A stretch of 64,000 bases of DNA from Xenophilus arseniciresistens (GTDB taxonomy: Bacteria > Pseudomonadota > Gammaproteobacteria > Burkholderiales > Burkholderiaceae_C). Below the pieces are notes generated by a model that saw only the letters and a program-made list of their open reading frames with translations, was not told the DNA's origin and made no database searches. Positions 1 to 9,189 of this stretch are shown here, one piece after another. The number at the start of each line of letters is the position of its first letter. Within the stretch, counting starts at the first letter, position 1. The stretch spans positions 62,001 to 126,000 of the forward strand of contig NZ_JAQIPB010000006.1 of assembly GCF_028023875.1 (NCBI RefSeq). Reading direction: 5' to 3'. A program made the position numbers and the translations under genes.

Positions 1-1
1 G

Positions 2-1546
2 TACGACGTGGCCATCGTCGGCTATGGCCCGGCGGGGCAGGTGGCTGCCGGGCTGCTGGGCTTGCGCGGGCTCAGGGTCTACGTGTGCGAACGGCTGCCC
101 GATGTGTACGAGATTCCGCGCGCCATCGCGCTGGATCACGAGATCATGCGCGTGTTCCAGCAGCTTGGCGTGGCCGAGGCGGTGCTGCCCTTCACCGAGG
201 CTTTTTCCAACTCGGAGTACTACGGCGTCGATGGGCAACTGATCCGCCGCATGACCATGCTTGCGCCGCCCCATCCGCAGGGTTACACGCCTTCGCTGGT
301 GTTCACGCAGCCGCCGGTGGAGCGCGCGTTGCGCGCCCGTGTGGCGCAGATGCCCAGCGTGGCGGTCGAACTCGGCGCCGAGATGACGCAGCTCGCGCAG
401 GATGCGCAGGGCGTGACCCTCACGGTGCAGCGCGGGCAGCAGGCACGGCAGGTGCGGGCCCGCTACCTGATCGCCTGCGACGGCGGCTCCAGCGCGGTGC
501 GCACGCAGATGGGCATGGCCCTGGAAGACCTGGACTTCGACGAACCCTGGCTGGTCGTGGACGTGCGCCTGAATGAACAGGGCCTGCGAAAGGTGCCGAA
601 GGTGAGCGTGCAGTACTGCGAACCCGAGCGACCTTGCTCGCTGGTGCTGGGGCCGGGCAATCACCGCCGCTGGGAGATTTCGCTGCGGCCCGGGGAGGAC
701 CCGCGGCAGGTCGCGACTGCGCAGCAGACCTGGAAGCTGCTCGCGCGATGGATCAGCCCCGAGGACGGCACCCTGTGGCGCCAGGCCAGCTACCGATTCC
801 ACGCGCTGGTGGCCGCGCAATGGCGCAGCGGGCGGGTCTTCCTCGCCGGGGACGCGGCCCACATGCAGCCGCCCTTCCTGGGCCAGGGCATGTGCCAGGG
901 CGTGCGGGACGCAGCAAACCTGAGCTGGAAGCTGGCGGAGGTGCTGACGGGGCGGGTGCGGGGCGACGCGGCGCAGCGGCTGCTCGACAGCTACGGCGAG
1001 GAACGCAAGGCCCATGTGCGCGAACTCACGAGCCGGATCAAGGGCGTGGGGGCGGTGATCTGCGAGCGCGACGTGCAGCGCGCACGGGCCCGCGATGCCG
1101 CGCTGCTCGCCCAGTGCGGGGGCCAGGTGCAGGACACGCCGCGCCAGGACATCCTGCCGGCGCTGACCGAGGGCCTGCTGTCGGCGCAGGCCAGCAGCGC
1201 GCGCGGCACGCTGTTTCCGCAACCCTGGCTGCGCACGGCCCAGGGCCATCAGCGCATGGACACCCTGTTCGGCAACGGCTGGCGCCTGGTGTGCCTGCAC
1301 GCCAGCGCGGACAGTCTTGCGGCCGGGCAGTCGGCATGGGACGCCGTGCAGTGGGTGGACCTGGCGCGCATGCCCGAACGCGATGGGGTGGTGGCGGACT
1401 GGATGCAGCGCCACGCCTGCGTGGCGGCGCTGGTGCGGCCCGACAACTACGTGTTCGGCGTGGCCGCCCGGGCATCCGAGATCGCCGCATTGATCGACGA
1501 GGCAGCCAGCGCGCTGGGCCTGCGCCAGCACGCGCTGTCGATGTAG
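2..1546 (+). CDS. FAD-dependent aromatic monooxygenase (MhpA/PheA-like), 5' truncated by window edge
   Basis: A flavoprotein hydroxylase of the UbiH/MhpA/PHBH group, expected to use NAD(P)H and O2 to hydroxylate a phenolic ring in the cytoplasm. The reading frame is open to the first base and begins YDVAIVGYGPAG, which is the FAD-binding beta-alpha-beta fold that normally lies 5-20 residues after the start; the true start is therefore just left of the window and the GTG at 8 is not it. The second FAD motif, GDAAHMQPPFLGQGM, lies near residue 285, with DG motif residues near 160 (CDGGSSAVR). About 514 residues are visible, close to the family norm. It is followed 53 bp later by two Bug receptors and a ThDP enzyme on the same strand, so it probably opens or belongs to a small aromatic or keto-acid catabolic operon. 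The substrate cannot be assigned. Confidence 0.85.
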   Translation, partial: YDVAIVGYGPAGQVAAGLLGLRGLRVYVCERLPDVYEIPRAIALDHEIMRVFQQLGVAEAVLPFTEAFSNSEYYGVDGQLIRRMTMLAPPHPQGYTPSLVFTQPPVERALRARVAQMPSVAVELGAEMTQLAQDAQGVTLTVQRGQQARQVRARYLIACDGGSSAVRTQMGMALEDLDFDEPWLVVDVRLNEQGLRKVPKVSVQYCEPERPCSLVLGPGNHRRWEISLRPGEDPRQVATAQQTWKLLARWISPEDGTLWRQASYRFHALVAAQWRSGRVFLAGDAAHMQPPFLGQGMCQGVRDAANLSWKLAEVLTGRVRGDAAQRLLDSYGEERKAHVRELTSRIKGVGAVICERDVQRARARDAALLAQCGGQVQDTPRQDILPALTEGLLSAQASSARGTLFPQPWLRTAQGHQRMDTLFGNGWRLVCLHASADSLAAGQSAWDAVQWVDLARMPERDGVVADWMQRHACVAALVRPDNYVFGVAARASEIAALIDEAASALGLRQHALSM

Positions 1547-1599
1547 CGCTCGCACGGCGCGCCTGAACGCGCACACAGCCACAACAAAGGAGACAAGAC

Positions 1600-2580
1600 A
1601 TGAACCGAAGAGACTTCCACGCGCACCTGGCCTGGCTGGCCGCCCCTGTGATGGGGGCGGCGCTGCCGGCAGGGGCACAGGCCTGGCCCGCCAGGCCCGT
1701 CAAGCTCATCCTGTCCCAGCCGGCGGGATCGGGGCCGGACATCCTGGCCCGCTACGTGGCCGACCAGTTGGGCAGGCTCTGGCAGCAGCCGCTGGTCATC
1801 GACAACCGCCCCGGCGGCCAGAACGTGATCGGCGCGCAGGCCGCCGCGCGCGCGCCTGCCGACGGCTACACCTTCTACTACGCGACCACCGCGGCCATGG
1901 TGACGAACGTCTTCACCTTCAAGTCGCTGCCCTACGACCCCGTCAAGGACTTCGCACCGGTCAGGCTCATCGGTCGCAGCCCCTTCGTGCTGGCGGCCGC
2001 CAGTGGCCTGCCGGAGCGTGACCTGCAGGCCGTCCTGGCACGGGCCAAGGCCCGTCCTGGCTCGGTGGCCGTGGGCACAGAGGGGCCGAAGACCTTCTCC
2101 GGCATGCTGCTCGAAAGCCTGGCCGGCACGGCCGGCGTGCAGTTCAACCATGTGCCCTACAACAAGGCGCCCGATGCCCTGCAGGACCTGATCGGCGGCC
2201 GTGTGCAACTGGTCTGCCTGCCCGAGGCCGCAGTCTCCTCCTATCTGAAGGGCGGCCAGTTGAAAGCCCTGGCCGTCAGCACGGCACGGCGCCTGCCGCA
2301 GATGCCCGAGGTGCCCGCGCTGGCCGAGACCCTGCCGGGCTTCGAGTTCACGGGCTGGAACGGCCTGTTCGCGCCCGCGGGCACGCCGCCCGCGCTGATT
2401 GCCCAGGTCAACCGCGACCTTGAGCGCGTGCTTGCGCAGCCCGATGTGGCCGAGCGGCTGCTGACCCTGGGCACCTTGGCCGAAGCGCACATGACGGTGC
2501 CGCAGTTCGAGCAGTTCATGCGGGCCGAGCGCGAGCGCTGGGCCGGCATCGTCAAGACCATCGGCCTGCAGGCCGAGTAG
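1600..2580 (+). CDS. Bug/TctC-family periplasmic solute receptor
   Basis: A 326-residue tripartite tricarboxylate transporter (TTT) receptor of the Bug family. These proteins bind carboxylates or other small acids in the periplasm and deliver them to a TctA/TctB membrane complex. The N-terminus MNRRDFHAHLAW followed by an Ala-rich segment ending GAQA looks like a twin-arginine or Sec-type export signal. The mature part opens with WPARPVKLILSQPAGSGPDILAR and contains the family block DNRPGG(Q)NVIGAQAAA...DGYTFYYA. An AAAGGAGA ribosome site lies about 8 bases before the ATG. No tctA/tctB genes lie nearby, so it probably shares a membrane complex encoded elsewhere. The neighbours suggest that its ligand feeds the adjacent hydroxylase and ThDP enzyme. 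Confidence 0.9.
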   Translation: MNRRDFHAHLAWLAAPVMGAALPAGAQAWPARPVKLILSQPAGSGPDILARYVADQLGRLWQQPLVIDNRPGGQNVIGAQAAARAPADGYTFYYATTAAMVTNVFTFKSLPYDPVKDFAPVRLIGRSPFVLAAASGLPERDLQAVLARAKARPGSVAVGTEGPKTFSGMLLESLAGTAGVQFNHVPYNKAPDALQDLIGGRVQLVCLPEAAVSSYLKGGQLKALAVSTARRLPQMPEVPALAETLPGFEFTGWNGLFAPAGTPPALIAQVNRDLERVLAQPDVAERLLTLGTLAEAHMTVPQFEQFMRAERERWAGIVKTIGLQAE

Positions 2581-2610
2581 CGGCACCACGACCACGACGG
2601 AGACCAGGAC

Positions 2611-3588
2611 ATGCAACGAAGAACACTGCTGCAGGGCGCGGGCTGCAGCGCGCTGGCCGCGGCCTTGAGCCCCGTGCTCGCCCAGGGCGACAAGACCGCC
2701 TTCATCTTCTCGGGCTTTCCCGCGGGCGGCATGGGCGACCAGGTGGCCCGCCCCCTGGCCGAGAAGCTGCGCGGGCGCTATGCCGCCAACGTGGTGGTCG
2801 ACTACAAGGCCGGCGCGGGCGGGCGCATCGCCGTCGACCACGTGCGTCGCGCCGCCGCCGACGGGCTCACGATCCTGCAGATCCCGAGCTCGCCCATGAC
2901 GCTGTACCCGAACACCTACCGCAAGCTGAGTTACGACACGCTGGCTGATTTCATTCCTGTCACCAGCACCGTGCAGTACGCCTTCGTGCTCACCGCAGGC
3001 CCGGGTGTGCCAGCCGAGGTCCGGACCTTGGCCGACTACGTGCGCTGGGTGCGCGACAGCCGCCAGGGCAGCAGCTATGGGGTGCCGGCCGCGGGCTCTG
3101 CGCTGCATTTCGTCGGCATGATGCTGGACCGTCAGATCGGCGGGCGGCTCACGGCGGTGCCCTACAAGGGCGGCGCGCCCTTGCTCAACGATGTGCTGGG
3201 TGGCCAGGTGCCGGTGAGCGTGAGCGTGCTGGGGGAGGTCATGCCCCACATCCGCAGCGGCAGGCTGCGCGGCCTGGCCGTGTCCAGCGCCCAGCGCCCG
3301 CCCTTTCTCCCTGAAGTGCCCACCTTTGTCGAGCAGGGCTACGCCGACATCGTGGTGCAGGAATGGCTGGGCTGGTTCCTGCCGGCCCGCACGCCACAGG
3401 ATCGTGTGCAGCAATTGGGCAGGCTGGTGAGCGAGGGACTGCAGGATCCGGTTCTCGTCGAGGCGCTGGCACGCCAGGGATTGCAGCCCTTCCACCAGTC
3501 GCCGCAGGCATTCGCGCAGCTCGTGCGCGACGACCTGAACCGGTGGGCGCCCATCGTGAAGGCGTCGGGCTTCACGGCGGAGGACTGA
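2611..3588 (+). CDS. Bug/TctC-family periplasmic solute receptor
   Basis: Second Bug receptor of the operon, 325 residues. The N-terminus MQRRTLLQGAG has a twin-arginine-like motif followed by a hydrophobic Ala/Leu stretch ending VLAQG. The family blocks are diverged (FSGFPAGGMGDQVARPLAEKL, VDYKAGAGGRIAVDHV), so the ligand probably differs from that of the preceding receptor, from which it is separated by 30 bp. Its stop codon lies one base before the GTG of the ThDP enzyme, and the ribosome site for that gene (GGAGG, 3579-3583) lies inside its last codons, which points to translational coupling. Confidence 0.88.
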   Translation: MQRRTLLQGAGCSALAAALSPVLAQGDKTAFIFSGFPAGGMGDQVARPLAEKLRGRYAANVVVDYKAGAGGRIAVDHVRRAAADGLTILQIPSSPMTLYPNTYRKLSYDTLADFIPVTSTVQYAFVLTAGPGVPAEVRTLADYVRWVRDSRQGSSYGVPAAGSALHFVGMMLDRQIGGRLTAVPYKGGAPLLNDVLGGQVPVSVSVLGEVMPHIRSGRLRGLAVSSAQRPPFLPEVPTFVEQGYADIVVQEWLGWFLPARTPQDRVQQLGRLVSEGLQDPVLVEALARQGLQPFHQSPQAFAQLVRDDLNRWAPIVKASGFTAED

Positions 3589-3589
3589 A

Positions 3590-5332
3590 GTGGGCATCCA
3601 ACTGACGGGCGCGCAGGCGCTGGTCCGCATCCTGGCCAACGAAGGGGTGGGGCATGTGTACGGGCTGGTGGGGGGCAAGCTCAGCCCGTTGCTGCATGCC
3701 ATCGCGCAGCAGCCGGGCCTGCGCTTCATCGGCACGCGCCATGAAGCCGCGGGGCCCATGATGGCCGCGGCCACCTTCGCGGCCACGGGCCAGCTGGCGC
3801 TTGCGGTGGCTGAAATGGGGCCTGGCGGGCTGAACATGGTCTCGGGCCTGGGTGTGGCGTTCAACAACCAGCTGCCGCTGCTGGCTCTCACCACCAACCA
3901 GCACCGTGCGGCGGCCTATCCGCACAGCGGCATGTTCATGGACCTGGACACCGTGGCCGCCAGCCGGCCCGTGACCAAGTGGAACGCGGTGGTCCACGAC
4001 GCGCGCCGCATGCCCGAGCTGGTGCGGCGCGCGCTGCGCGAGGCGCTGAGCGGCCGCCCGGGGCCGGTGCACCTGGACATCCCGCAGGACGTGCTGGCCC
4101 AGGTCTGCGAATTCCACGACGACGAGTTCACCCTGGCGCCGCAGCGCTATCGCGCGATCGGCCGCTCGCGCCCCGACGCGCAGGCCGTGCTGGCGGCGGC
4201 GGCCCTGCTGGGCCAGGCGCGCCGCCCATTGATCGTGGCCGGCGGGGGCGTGGTGGCCAGCGATGCCGGCGAGCAGGTCCGCCTGCTGGCCGGGCGCCTG
4301 CGTTGCCCCGTCGTCGCGACCCAGATGGCGCTGGGCGTGGTTCCCTCCGGCAGCGAGCATTTCATCGGCCATGGCGGGCTGATCGCGGGCGCCCCGATCC
4401 AGGAGGCCTTTGCGGCCGCCGATGTGATCCTCAGCGTGGGTTGCCGGTGGTCGTCGTGGATGTGGGACGCGCAGGGGCCCTATGCACGGCGCGGCCACCG
4501 CACCATCGCGGTCAACATCGACCCCTCGGCCCTGGGGCACCCCGTCATCCACGAAGTCGCCATGCAGGCCGATGCGAAGGCGGCGCTGACCGATCTGATC
4601 GCTGCGCTCGAAGGAGCGCAGGCCTTGCGGACCGAGCAGGACTGGCTGCCGCGATGCCAGGCGGCGCGGCGCCGCTACGAGTCACTCTTCGAGGTGCCCG
4701 AAGAGGGGGCTGGCGAGGCCATGCATCCTGCAGCGCTGGCGCGCGAGATCGCCCGTGCGCTGCCGGCGCAGGCCAGGGTCGTCTACGACGGCGGGCACAC
4801 GAGCTTCTGGTCGAACGACCTGACGCCGGTGCAGGAGGTCCGCACGCGCTTTCATGAGCCCGGCATGAGCCACCTGGGATTTGGCTTGCCCTATGCCCTG
4901 GCCCTGAGCGCGACGCAGCCCGGCCGACCCGCGGTGCTGGTCACCGGCGACGGCTCGTTCGGCTTCACGCTCAACGAGCTGGACACGGCACGTCGCCATG
5001 GGCTGCCGGTGCTGACGATCATCCACAACAACGAAGCCTGGGGAATCATCCGGGCGGGCCAGAGGAACGCGCTGGACTTCGAACTGGGCACCGGCCTGCA
5101 GGGCACCGACTACGCCGCCATTGCCCGGGGCTTCGGCTGCCATGGCGAGCGGGTGGCGGTGCTGCATGAGGTGGGCCCCGCCATGCAGCGGGCGCTGGCC
5201 AGCGGCCTGCCGGCGGTGCTCGACTGCCGCACCCGCTTCGTGCCCCATCCGGCCATGCCCCTGTTCGGCAGCATGAACCGCTATGGCTTCGAGGCGCTGG
5301 GCCCGGCGCCTGCGGCCGCATCCTCGCACTAG
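3590..5332 (+). CDS. Thiamine-diphosphate-dependent enzyme, acetolactate synthase/benzoylformate decarboxylase-like
   Basis: A 580-residue ThDP enzyme with the normal three-domain order. The N-terminal Pyr domain carries the catalytic glutamate (FIGTRHEAAGPMMAA, near residue 50), followed by a central TPP_enzyme_M domain and a C-terminal PP domain with the Mg-ThDP motif GDGSFGFTLNELD...HNNEAWG (near 445-480). Such enzymes decarboxylate 2-oxo acids or ligate the resulting carbanion to an acceptor; sequence alone does not say which. The start is GTG at 3590, chosen because GGAGG sits 6 bases upstream and the upstream gene ends one base before it. It is cotranscribed with the two Bug receptors. 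A second, distinct ThDP enzyme lies at 36,345. Confidence 0.88.
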   Translation: MGIQLTGAQALVRILANEGVGHVYGLVGGKLSPLLHAIAQQPGLRFIGTRHEAAGPMMAAATFAATGQLALAVAEMGPGGLNMVSGLGVAFNNQLPLLALTTNQHRAAAYPHSGMFMDLDTVAASRPVTKWNAVVHDARRMPELVRRALREALSGRPGPVHLDIPQDVLAQVCEFHDDEFTLAPQRYRAIGRSRPDAQAVLAAAALLGQARRPLIVAGGGVVASDAGEQVRLLAGRLRCPVVATQMALGVVPSGSEHFIGHGGLIAGAPIQEAFAAADVILSVGCRWSSWMWDAQGPYARRGHRTIAVNIDPSALGHPVIHEVAMQADAKAALTDLIAALEGAQALRTEQDWLPRCQAARRRYESLFEVPEEGAGEAMHPAALAREIARALPAQARVVYDGGHTSFWSNDLTPVQEVRTRFHEPGMSHLGFGLPYALALSATQPGRPAVLVTGDGSFGFTLNELDTARRHGLPVLTIIHNNEAWGIIRAGQRNALDFELGTGLQGTDYAAIARGFGCHGERVAVLHEVGPAMQRALASGLPAVLDCRTRFVPHPAMPLFGSMNRYGFEALGPAPAAASSH

Positions 5333-5356
5333 TTCTTTCCAACCTGGACATCGATC

Positions 5357-5794
5357 ATGACCATCCTGACCCTGACCCTGACCCTGGCCCAGGCCTCGAC
5401 CATCATCGAGGCCGCGCTGGCCCAATCCCGATCCAGCGGATTCCGGCCCATGGCCATCGCCGTGCTCGACGCCGCAGGCCATCTCAAGGCCTTTGCCAGC
5501 GAGGACGGCGCCAGCATGTTCCGCTTCGACATCGCGCGCGGCAAGGCCTGGGGCGCGGTGGGCATGGGCGTCTCGAGCCGGGTGCTGGCCGAGCGCGCGA
5601 AGGACAACCCGAACTTCTTCGTGACGCTGGCCTCCACGGCGCAGGGCCGCTTCCTGCCGCAGACGGGCGCGGTCGTCGTCAAGGATGCGCAAGGGCATGT
5701 GATCGGCGCGGTCGGTGCCAGTGGGGGCACGGGCGACGAAGACGAGCTGATCTGCATCGCCGGCGTGCAGGCTGCGAGGCTTCAGCACGGCTGA
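5357..5794 (+). CDS. GlcG/HbpS family protein (DUF336)
   Basis: A 145-residue single-domain protein of the GlcG/HbpS family. Members are small oligomeric proteins, some of which bind haem or cobalamin, and they are often encoded next to dehydrogenases or hydroxyacid-utilisation genes. The recognisable blocks are MAIAVLDAAGHLKAF, DIARGKAWGAVGMGVSSR and GAVVVKDAQGHVIGAVGASGGTGDEDE. The protein starts directly with the domain and has no export signal, so it is probably cytoplasmic. It lies 24 bp after the ThDP gene and ends the operon. The start region is a near-perfect hexamer repeat (CTGACC three times) coding LTLTLT. The molecular role in this operon is unknown. Confidence 0.85.
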   Translation: MTILTLTLTLAQASTIIEAALAQSRSSGFRPMAIAVLDAAGHLKAFASEDGASMFRFDIARGKAWGAVGMGVSSRVLAERAKDNPNFFVTLASTAQGRFLPQTGAVVVKDAQGHVIGAVGASGGTGDEDELICIAGVQAARLQHG

Positions 5795-5831
5795 GCGGCG
5801 CGCGGCGATCCACGGCGGGCGGCCCGGCCGC

Positions 5832-8177
5832 TCAGGCCTGGGCGCGCAGCGTCTTCGCCGCGGCCACCATGTTGCGCAGGGCCGGCAGCACTTCCTGCCA
5901 TTGCCGTGTCTTGAGCCCGCAGTCGGGGTTGACCCACAGCCGCTGCGCGGGCACGCGTTCCGCGGCTTTCCTCATCAGCTGCACGATGTGCGCCTCGCTC
6001 GGGATGTTGGGCGAGTGGATGTCGTATACGCCCGGGCCGATCTCGTTGGGGTACTGGAAGTGCTCGAAGGCGTCCAGCAACTCCATGTCGGAGCGCGAGG
6101 TTTCGATGGTGATCACGTCCGCGTCCATGCCGGCGATGGACGCCATGATGTCGTTGAACTCCGAGTAGCACATGTGGGTGTGGATCTGCGTGCGGTCCTG
6201 CACGCCGTTGGCGCAGATGCGGAAGCACTCGACGGCCCACTCTAGGTAGGCTTTCCATTGCGCGCGCCGCAGCGGCAGGCCTTCGCGCAGCGCGGCCTCG
6301 TCGATCTGGATCACGCCCACGCCCGCCGCTTCGAGGTCCAGCGTCTCCTGGCGGATGGCCAGCGCCAGCTGCCTGCATGAGACCGCGCGGGGCTGGTCGT
6401 CGCGCACGAAGGACCAGTTCAGCAGCGTGACCGGACCCGTGAGCATTCCCTTTATGGGCCTGTCGGTCAGCGACTGCGCGTAGCGGATCCATTCCACCGT
6501 CATGGCCCGGGGCCGGCTGATGTCGCCAAAGAGGATGGGCGGCTTCACGCAGCGCGAGCCATAGGATTGCACCCAGCCGAACTCGGTGAAGGCGTAGCCG
6601 TCCAGCTGCTCGCCGAAGTACTCGACCATGTCGTTGCGCTCGGCCTCGCCGTGCACCAGCACGTCCAGGCCCAGCTGTTCCTGCTCGCGCACGCTGCGCT
6701 CGATCTCGGCGCGCATGGCACGCTGGTAGGCGCCGGCGTCTATCCGGCCGGCCTTGAATTCGCTGCGGGCCTGACGGATGCCCGCGGTCTGCGGGAAGGA
6801 GCCGATGGTGGTGGTGGGGAAGGGCGGCAGTCGCAGCCATGCGGCCTGCCTGGGCGCACGCTCGCCGTAGGGGCTCGCGCGCTGGCCCAGGGCCGCGTCG
6901 ATCCGCGCCACCGCGGCCTTGACGGCCGGGTTGTGCACGCGCAGCGAGATGCGCCGGGCCGTGATGGCCGCGGCGTTGGCGGCCAGTTCGGCCTGCACCG
7001 CCTCGCGGCCCTCGCGCAGGGCGCGGCCCAGCAGGCGCAGCTCGTCGAGCTTCTGCAGCGCGAAGGCCAGCCAGGACTGCAGCTCGGCATCCAGCCGCTG
7101 TTCCTGGGCCAGGTCCACCGGCACATGCAGCAGCGAGCACGAAGGCGCGATCCATAGCCGCTGGCCCAGGCGCTGGGCCAGCGGTTCCACCCAGTCCAGC
7201 ACGGCCGTGAGGTCGGTCTTCCAGATGTTGCGGCCGCTGATCACGCCCAGCGACAGTACCTTGTGCGCGGGCAGCAGGTTCAGCAGCGGCAGCACGCCTT
7301 CGCGGTCGTTGATGGCGTCGATGTGCAGGCCGGCCACCGGCAGGTTCGCGGCCAGCCATGCGTTTTCCTGCAGCTGGCCGAAGTAGGTGGCCAGCAGGAT
7401 CTTCACCGGGGCCGTCTTGAGTTGGTGGTAGGCCTCGTTGAAGGCGTGCTGCCATGGCGCATCGAGCTCGGTCACGAGGAGGGGCTCGTCGATCTGCACC
7501 CATTGCACGCCGCGCGCGGCCAGCAGCTCCAGCAGCTGCGCATAGGCGGGCAGCAGATGCGCCAGCAGCGCCAGCCGGTCGCTGTGGTCCTTGGCCTTGC
7601 CGATGGCCAGGTAGGTGACGGGCCCCAGCAGCACGGGCTTGGCCTTCACGCCCTGCGCCAGCGCTTCGTCCAGCTGTGCCAGCAGGCGCGAGGCGTCCAG
7701 CGCAAAACGCGTGTCGGCCGTGAACTCCGGGACGATGTAGTGGTAGTTGGTGTCGAACCACTTGGTCATCTCGCCAGCCTTCACGCCCTCGGCCTGCGAA
7801 GGCGCCTGCGCGTGATCGTGGCCGTGGCCGTGGCCCGCGCCGCCACAGCAACTGGCCTGCGCCTGCCCGCCCTGGGCCGAGCGGCCGCGCGCCACGCGGA
7901 AGTAGTTGTCCAGCGCATCGCCCTGGAAGCCGCGCACGCGCTGCGGCAGGTTGCCCAGCAGGAAGCTGGTGTCCAGCACCTGGTCGTAGAAGGAGAAATC
8001 GCCCACGGGCACCAGGTCCAGCCCCGCCTGTTCCTGCCAGTGGCGCTGGCGCAGCCGGGCGCCCTCGGCCTGCAGTTCGTCGCGCGTGGACTCGCCCTTC
8101 CAGTAGGACTCCAGGGCGAACTTCAGTTCGCGCCGGGCGCCGATGCGGGGGAAGCCGAGGTTGTGGATGGTGGTCAT
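5832..8177 (-). CDS. metE: Cobalamin-independent methionine synthase MetE
   Basis: 5-Methyltetrahydropteroyltriglutamate--homocysteine methyltransferase, the last step of methionine synthesis, cytoplasmic. The 781 residues contain both (beta/alpha)8 halves. The N-terminus [19 protein letters not shown] is typical. The C-terminal zinc site is intact ([10 protein letters not shown] and [11 protein letters not shown]). It is longer than E. coli MetE (753) mainly because of a His/Cys-rich insert at residues 104-130, with CC at 110-111 and alternating His at 116, 118, 120 and 122, between the usual ARGRS and [12 protein letters not shown] blocks. It is divergent from metR with a MetR box between them, which is the classic arrangement for homocysteine-dependent MetR activation of metE. 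Confidence 0.97.
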   Translation of the reverse strand: MTTIHNLGFPRIGARRELKFALESYWKGESTRDELQAEGARLRQRHWQEQAGLDLVPVGDFSFYDQVLDTSFLLGNLPQRVRGFQGDALDNYFRVARGRSAQGGQAQASCCGGAGHGHGHDHAQAPSQAEGVKAGEMTKWFDTNYHYIVPEFTADTRFALDASRLLAQLDEALAQGVKAKPVLLGPVTYLAIGKAKDHSDRLALLAHLLPAYAQLLELLAARGVQWVQIDEPLLVTELDAPWQHAFNEAYHQLKTAPVKILLATYFGQLQENAWLAANLPVAGLHIDAINDREGVLPLLNLLPAHKVLSLGVISGRNIWKTDLTAVLDWVEPLAQRLGQRLWIAPSCSLLHVPVDLAQEQRLDAELQSWLAFALQKLDELRLLGRALREGREAVQAELAANAAAITARRISLRVHNPAVKAAVARIDAALGQRASPYGERAPRQAAWLRLPPFPTTTIGSFPQTAGIRQARSEFKAGRIDAGAYQRAMRAEIERSVREQEQLGLDVLVHGEAERNDMVEYFGEQLDGYAFTEFGWVQSYGSRCVKPPILFGDISRPRAMTVEWIRYAQSLTDRPIKGMLTGPVTLLNWSFVRDDQPRAVSCRQLALAIRQETLDLEAAGVGVIQIDEAALREGLPLRRAQWKAYLEWAVECFRICANGVQDRTQIHTHMCYSEFNDIMASIAGMDADVITIETSRSDMELLDAFEHFQYPNEIGPGVYDIHSPNIPSEAHIVQLMRKAAERVPAQRLWVNPDCGLKTRQWQEVLPALRNMVAAAKTLRAQA

Positions 8178-8274
8178 GGCCGCTTTCTCTATCTCTCAGG
8201 ATCGGGATTCAGGGAAGCGGCGGATCGTAGGCAGTGCGATCAATGAAGTAAAATGGTCTTATCTCACGTATCCA

Positions 8275-8287
8275 TGAACGGTGTTCA
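8275..8287. promoter_or_regulatory. MetR-binding box (TGAA-N5-TTCA)
   Basis: TGAACGGTGTTCA is an exact match to the MetR consensus TGAA(N5)TTCA known from enterobacteria. It lies in the 115-bp metE/metR intergenic region, 5 bp before the metR ATG and about 98 bp before the metE start. The position fits autorepression of metR and activation of metE. No Shine-Dalgarno sequence is visible between the box and the metR ATG. Confidence 0.75.
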
Positions 8288-8292
8288 TATAA

Positions 8293-9189
8293 ATGCTGGA
8301 GCGTATCCATCTGGCCGTCGTGCAGGAGGTCGAGAAGCAGGGCTCGCTGACGGCCGCGGCCGAAGTGCTGCACGTCACGCAGTCGGCGCTGAGCCACAGC
8401 ATGAAGAAGCTGGAGCAGCAGCTGGGCACCGATGTGTGGTTGCGTGAAGGCCGCGGCCTGCGCCTGACGCAGGCCGGCCAGTACCTGCTGGCCGTGGCCA
8501 ACCGCGTGCTGCCGCAGCTGGACCTGGCCGAGGAGCGGCTGCAGCAGTTTGCGCAGGGCGAGCGCGGGAGCCTGCGCATCGGCATGGAATGCCATCCCTG
8601 CTACCAGTGGCTGCTCAAGGTGGTCTCACCCTATCTGGCGGCATGGCCCGACGTGGATGTGGACGTGAAGCAGAAATTCCAGTTCGGCGGGATCGGCGCG
8701 CTGTTCGGCTACGAGATCGACCTGCTGGTCACGCCCGACCCGCTGTTCAAGCCGGGGCTGGTGTTCGAGCCGGTCTTCGACTACGAGCAGGTGCTGGTGG
8801 TGGCGGCCGGCCATCCGCTGGCAGGCGCCAGCCATGTCAAGGCCCAGCAGCTCACGAAGGAGGTGCTGATCACCTACCCGGTGGACATCGAGCGGCTGGA
8901 CATCTACAACCAGTTCCTGCTGCCCGCGGGCGTGACGCCGCGGCGCCACAAGACCATCGAGACCACCGACATCATGCTGCAGATGGTGGCCAGCGGCCGG
9001 GGCGTGGCGGCCCTGCCGCGCTGGCTGGTGCTGGAGTACGCCGCCCGGATGGACGTGGTGCCCGTGCGCCTGGGCCCGCGCGGCATTCCCAAGAAGATCT
9101 ACCTGGGTGCCCGCGAGGCCGACACGGCCATCGACTATGTGCGCGCCTTCGTGCAGCTGGCGCGCGCGGCGCCTTCGTCTCAGGTGTAG
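8293..9189 (+). CDS. metR: LysR-family transcriptional activator MetR
   Basis: A 298-residue LysR regulator. The N-terminal winged HTH includes GSLTAAAEVLHVTQSALSHSMKKLEQQLG, close to MetR of other proteobacteria, followed by the usual effector-binding domain. In the known system homocysteine is the co-inducer and metE the target, and both gene order and the box at 8275 agree. The ATG at 8293 gives the expected N-terminus MLERIHLAVV. It has no clear ribosome-binding site, so translation may be inefficient or from a leaderless message. The last 10 bp overlap the convergent lyase gene. Confidence 0.92.
   Translation: MLERIHLAVVQEVEKQGSLTAAAEVLHVTQSALSHSMKKLEQQLGTDVWLREGRGLRLTQAGQYLLAVANRVLPQLDLAEERLQQFAQGERGSLRIGMECHPCYQWLLKVVSPYLAAWPDVDVDVKQKFQFGGIGALFGYEIDLLVTPDPLFKPGLVFEPVFDYEQVLVVAAGHPLAGASHVKAQQLTKEVLITYPVDIERLDIYNQFLLPAGVTPRRHKTIETTDIMLQMVASGRGVAALPRWLVLEYAARMDVVPVRLGPRGIPKKIYLGAREADTAIDYVRAFVQLARAAPSSQV

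Noticed and set aside
1447-3897. A very long open frame on the minus strand (816 codons) opposite the first operon
   Set aside because: It overlaps four well-supported plus-strand genes and its translation is His/Arg/Gly-rich low-complexity sequence typical of antisense frames in GC-rich DNA.
5365-5388. Repeated CTGACC hexamer at the glcG start as a phase-variable tract
   Set aside because: Three copies only, and the unit is a multiple of three, so slippage would not switch the frame.
5782-7851. Long minus-strand frame within metE in another phase (689 codons)
   Set aside because: Pro/Arg/Ala-rich translation without any domain; metE in the same region has full motif support.
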